Of a stretch of 64,000 nt of DNA, positions 61,391 through 64,000 are shown one piece after another. The stretch's first letter is position 1; each line of letters starts with the position of its first letter. Below the pieces are notes generated by a model. It saw nothing but the letters and a program-made list of their open reading frames with translations. It was not told the origin of the DNA and made no database searches. Made by a program: the position numbers and the translations under genes. Source of the stretch: DASYXT01 sp035934555 (lineage in GTDB: Bacteria; Verrucomicrobiota; Verrucomicrobiia; Limisphaerales; UBA8199); assembly GCA_035934555.1 (NCBI GenBank), contig DASYXT010000115.1, positions 1-64,000 on the forward strand, given 5' to 3'.

Positions 61391-61407
61391 CCGCCCTCTA
61401 AGACGCC

Positions 61408-61520
61408 GGAGCGCGGACTTTAGCTTTAGTCCGCAGCAACCGTCGAATTGCAGGCGGCCGCAATAATGTTGCAGCGCGCTGTGACGTTTGCGCGTTGCTG
61501 CGGACTAAAGTCCGCGCTCC
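61408..61520. repeat. REPIN-like palindromic repeat, complete copy R5
   Basis: 113 bp, the best preserved copy. Left GGAGCGCGGACTTTAG, with an extra CTTTAG insertion, then TCCGCAGCAAC; right GTTGCTGCGGACTAAAGTCC then GCGCTCC, the reverse complement of the left. The middle has GAATTGCAGGCGGCCGCAATA text. It ends 31 bases upstream of the TTGACA promoter of the next gene. Confidence 0.85.
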
Positions 61521-61550
61521 GGGCGCTCTGTAACATCTCAATAAAGCCTC

Positions 61551-61579
61551 TTGACAGCAGGGCTTTTTATCCGCATCAT
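61551..61579 (+). promoter_or_regulatory. sigma70-type promoter of the LamG adhesin
   Basis: TTGACA (61551-61556), 17-base spacer, CATCAT (61574-61579, four of six to TATAAT). The predicted start near 61586 gives a 44-base leader, and GGAG at 61618-61621 is a ribosome-binding site 8 bases before ATG 61630. Confidence 0.5.
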
Positions 61580-61629
61580 TTGCTCAGTTGTTTTTGCGGT
61601 TGAGGTGAACGCAACCCGGAGAAAACGCC

Positions 61630-64000
61630 ATGAGCAATGATCTATTAAAGCGAAGCCTTTCTTCATGTCTTCATTTATCCTTACTCCCGGCTATCGCCTT
61701 GGTGTGGTTGCTTGGGATGCCGTTTGGGCTCTGCGCGTGTGCGCCTGCCCCTGCGGACATCGTAAGCTGGTGGCCGCTGGAAGGGGATGCATCCGACCTG
61801 TTGGGCGGAAACAACGGTGTTGCTGCTGGTGGCGCTGTGTTCACCACCGGTTATGTGGGTCAGGGCCTGTCGTTGAACGGCAACGGAGCTGCCGTTCAGC
61901 TCGGCAGCGCCGCAAACCTGCAGCTACAGGATTTCACGGTCGAGGGATGGGTTGCCCGCGCTGATGCGAGCAGCGTCACAACCTTCTGGACAGGCATCGG
62001 CTTCATCTTCGCTTTTGGCCCGGGCGGCTATGGGTTCGCCGCGAACAATTCCGGCGAGCTCGTGCTGACCGCGGTCGGCGTCGATAGCGTGGCTTCCCCG
62101 GCAGTGCTGCTCGATACGGCGTTCCATCACGTCGCCGTGACGAAATCCGGCAGCAGCGTGGTTTTTTACATCGATGGAACGGCCTATCCGGCGCCGGCCT
62201 ATGGCACGACGTTTAGTTTCAATACTCCGGCTGCGCTGGGCGCCCAAGGCAACGACCTGACCAGCAGCTTTTGGGGAACTATAGACGAAGTGAGTGTCTA
62301 TTCCCGTGCGCTGAGTGCGGCGGAGATACAGTCGATTTATGCCGCGGGGAGCGATGGCAAGTGCCCGCTGACCACGTCCCCCGAGATCATCTCGCAACCA
62401 AGCGACTTCACCACTTTCATCGGCGGCTACGCGTCTTTCAGCGTTAGAGCCAATGGCGCACAGCCTTTGAGCTATCAATGGACCCACGACAACGTGAGTC
62501 TGCCCGGGGCGACCAGTTCTTCCCTCGTGCTGACGGGCTGCCAGGACTCGGATGCGGGGCAGTACGCGGTGCAGGTCAGCAATGGCTATGGCAGTACCAA
62601 CAGCGCACCCGCAACCCTTACGGTCCTGCCGAATACCTGCTACACGGCGCCGACCGGGTTGGTGAGTTGGTGGGCGGCCGAAGGCAACGTTGCTGACTCG
62701 GGCTATGGCGGGAACATCGGTCTGCCGGTGCCGCCCATCAGCTACATGCCGGGCGAGTCAGGGCAGGCCTTCAGTTTCGATGGGGTGACCAATGCGGTGG
62801 TGATTCCCGCAGCTCCAAACCTTGCCGTCCAAAGCATCACGATTGAGGGCTGGATTCTGATCACCGATACGAGCTTGCCTCGGCCAATTGTCGAGTACGG
62901 CAACACCACCGGCCCCTGTTCGATGAATTTCTGGTACAATTTCGGCCCCGGCATTGTGGGTGTCCCCGGAGCCTTGTATGGATTCTTTCGCGGCACCAAC
63001 AGCAGCGACTACGTGGATGTCGGCAGCCCTGCCGGGGTGCTGAGCCCCAACCAGTGGAATCATTTTGCGCTCACATTCGATGACGTCAGCGGCCTGCTGA
63101 CGCTCTACGCCAATGGAGTCGGTGTTGCCACCAATACCGCTCCGGTTCCGATTTATTGGAACAGTTTGGAAAACGTGAATTTAGGTTATCGGCCGGCTGG
63201 CAGTTCTGACCTTTGGGGTGGCCGGCGCCATATCGGCGGTCTGGATGAGGTCAGCATTTACAACCGCGCTTTGTCCCCGGACGAAATCGCCAATCTTTAT
63301 GCCGCCGGGCCTTCGGGCAAGTGCGCGTTGCCGCCCAGCCCACCCTTCATAACCGCTCAGCCGAGCGACCAGCATGTGCTCGCCGGGGGGACAGGGTTCT
63401 TCCGCGTAGGCGCCGGGGGCAGTCAACCGCTGTACTATCAGTGGTACTACAATGCCGCTCCAGTGGTGGGGGCCACGACTGCCTGGCTCACTCTGACCAA
63501 CGTCGCGCCCTCCGACGAGGGTAACTACTCGTGCACGGTTTCAAATTCGCTTGGCTCGCTCGGCAGCTCCAACGCAGCACTGACAGTCACAGTGCTCTCC
63601 ATTTACGCCAATCATACGCTGTTAACGAACAGTCCTTATGTCTCCGGCAGCAATGTCCTGATTCAGATGCAGAACGCGTACCCAGGCGGACCCATCTTCT
63701 ACACGCTCGATGGCTCCGCTCCTACCTTCTCTTCTGCCGAATACACCAACTCCTTCACGTTGACTCAAAGTGCCAAAATCCGTGCATTGGGGTACAGTCC
63801 CGATTTTTATGAATCGGGCGATGCGGGGCCGTTCACGATTTCGATTCTCCCGAATTACACTCTGAGGACGCTCACTGCCGGCGGCGGCACGGTCGCTGTC
63901 AATCCGCTCGCCAACACTTACCTGAGCAATTCAGTGGTGCAAGTCACCGCGAGGCCGGGCAGCGGTTGGACCTTTTTGCAATGGCTCGGCGATGCCAATG
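61630..64000 (+). CDS. large secreted LamG/Ig adhesin-like protein (partial, runs off right edge)
   Basis: At least 790 residues; no stop before 64000. ATG 61630 with GGAG 8 bases upstream. Signal peptide ends about residue 38 (ALVWLLGMPFGLCAC). Domains: LamG about 41-250 (VSWWPLEGDASDLLGGNNG, FHHVAVTKSGSSVVFYIDG), Ig-like 252-335, LamG 337-565 (VSWWAAEGNVADSGYGGN, NHFALTFDDVSGLLTLYAN), Ig-like 567-655, chitobiase C-terminal-like domain about 665-730 (GGPIFYTLDGSAPTFSS, AKIRALGY), then an InlB-B-type repeat (GGGTVAVNPLANTY, WTFLQWLGDAN). It belongs to the same LamG-Ig class as the giant gene on the other side of the kinase. Confidence 0.88.
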   Translation, partial: MSNDLLKRSLSSCLHLSLLPAIALVWLLGMPFGLCACAPAPADIVSWWPLEGDASDLLGGNNGVAAGGAVFTTGYVGQGLSLNGNGAAVQLGSAANLQLQDFTVEGWVARADASSVTTFWTGIGFIFAFGPGGYGFAANNSGELVLTAVGVDSVASPAVLLDTAFHHVAVTKSGSSVVFYIDGTAYPAPAYGTTFSFNTPAALGAQGNDLTSSFWGTIDEVSVYSRALSAAEIQSIYAAGSDGKCPLTTSPEIISQPSDFTTFIGGYASFSVRANGAQPLSYQWTHDNVSLPGATSSSLVLTGCQDSDAGQYAVQVSNGYGSTNSAPATLTVLPNTCYTAPTGLVSWWAAEGNVADSGYGGNIGLPVPPISYMPGESGQAFSFDGVTNAVVIPAAPNLAVQSITIEGWILITDTSLPRPIVEYGNTTGPCSMNFWYNFGPGIVGVPGALYGFFRGTNSSDYVDVGSPAGVLSPNQWNHFALTFDDVSGLLTLYANGVGVATNTAPVPIYWNSLENVNLGYRPAGSSDLWGGRRHIGGLDEVSIYNRALSPDEIANLYAAGPSGKCALPPSPPFITAQPSDQHVLAGGTGFFRVGAGGSQPLYYQWYYNAAPVVGATTAWLTLTNVAPSDEGNYSCTVSNSLGSLGSSNAALTVTVLSIYANHTLLTNSPYVSGSNVLIQMQNAYPGGPIFYTLDGSAPTFSSAEYTNSFTLTQSAKIRALGYSPDFYESGDAGPFTISILPNYTLRTLTAGGGTVAVNPLANTYLSNSVVQVTARPGSGWTFLQWLGDAN

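Overview
This 64 kb window is GC-rich chromosomal DNA from a member of the Verrucomicrobia. The strongest evidence is the 5' end of a 16S rRNA gene at the left edge. It carries the Verrucomicrobiales version of the EUB338 site (GCTGCCACCCGTAGGTGT, 12-29) instead of the common bacterial form. The protein content agrees: LamG/Ig surface giants, H-X9-DG prepilins, Hanks kinases and DUF1573-rhodanese-MauE trios. An affiliation with the Pedosphaera/Limisphaerales side of the phylum is inference only.

Layout. 1-870: 16S rRNA (minus, partial) with a leader and candidate promoters. 1.1-8.0 kb: a beta-lactamase-like/NamZ cell-wall enzyme, then two exopolysaccharide export genes, the first an unusual Wzz/BY-kinase-like/Wza fusion. 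7.9-14.3 kb: small minus-strand operons (SDR, lipoprotein, MDR oxidoreductase; DUF1361; ispH; a membrane protein with a winged-helix regulator). Two near-identical 19-bp candidate operators sit in front of ispH and of the regulator operon. 14.5-26.3 kb: a tightly packed plus-strand operon with an ABC-2 permease carrying an EF-hand, three SPFH (HflK/HflC-type) proteins, a Zn/Cd-type P-type ATPase, a decayed Doc toxin module, an ABC ATPase, a second permease and a TPR-like protein. 26.4-29.9 kb: a carbamoyltransferase and a GT-C glycosyltransferase. 29.9-31.3 kb: a GspA/GspB-like pair. 31.4-34.9 kb: a polyhydroxyalkanoate operon (phasin, thiolase, class III synthase PhaE and PhaC). 35-42.9 kb: leuC, a PUR-family nucleic-acid-binding protein, PhoH-PIN, a GST-like protein, DUF1328, an LTA-synthase-like sulfatase and an O-methyltransferase. 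43.7-49.5 kb: an FAD monooxygenase, the DUF1573-rhodanese-MauE trio, DUF3008, argB and a LAB_N/zinc-ribbon protein.

49.6-64 kb is a surface and accessory region. It holds a 1,860-residue LamG/Ig protein with a roughly 904-bp internal DNA repeat, two GT2 glycosyltransferases, a methyltransferase, an H-X9-DG prepilin, a transmembrane Ser/Thr kinase whose extracellular sensor is a LamG domain, and a second large LamG/Ig adhesin running off the right edge.

A family of intergenic elements is scattered at 42.9, 43.5, 58.6, 61.3 and 61.4 kb. They are about 110 bp, have hairpin-forming terminal inverted repeats, and resemble REP doublets (REPINs). One supplies the last codons and the stop codon of the kinase gene. 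The best candidates for something undescribed are the Wzz-kinase-Wza fusion, the EF-hand permease/triple-SPFH/metal-ATPase operon, the LamG receptor kinase set among LamG adhesins, and the REPIN-like family.
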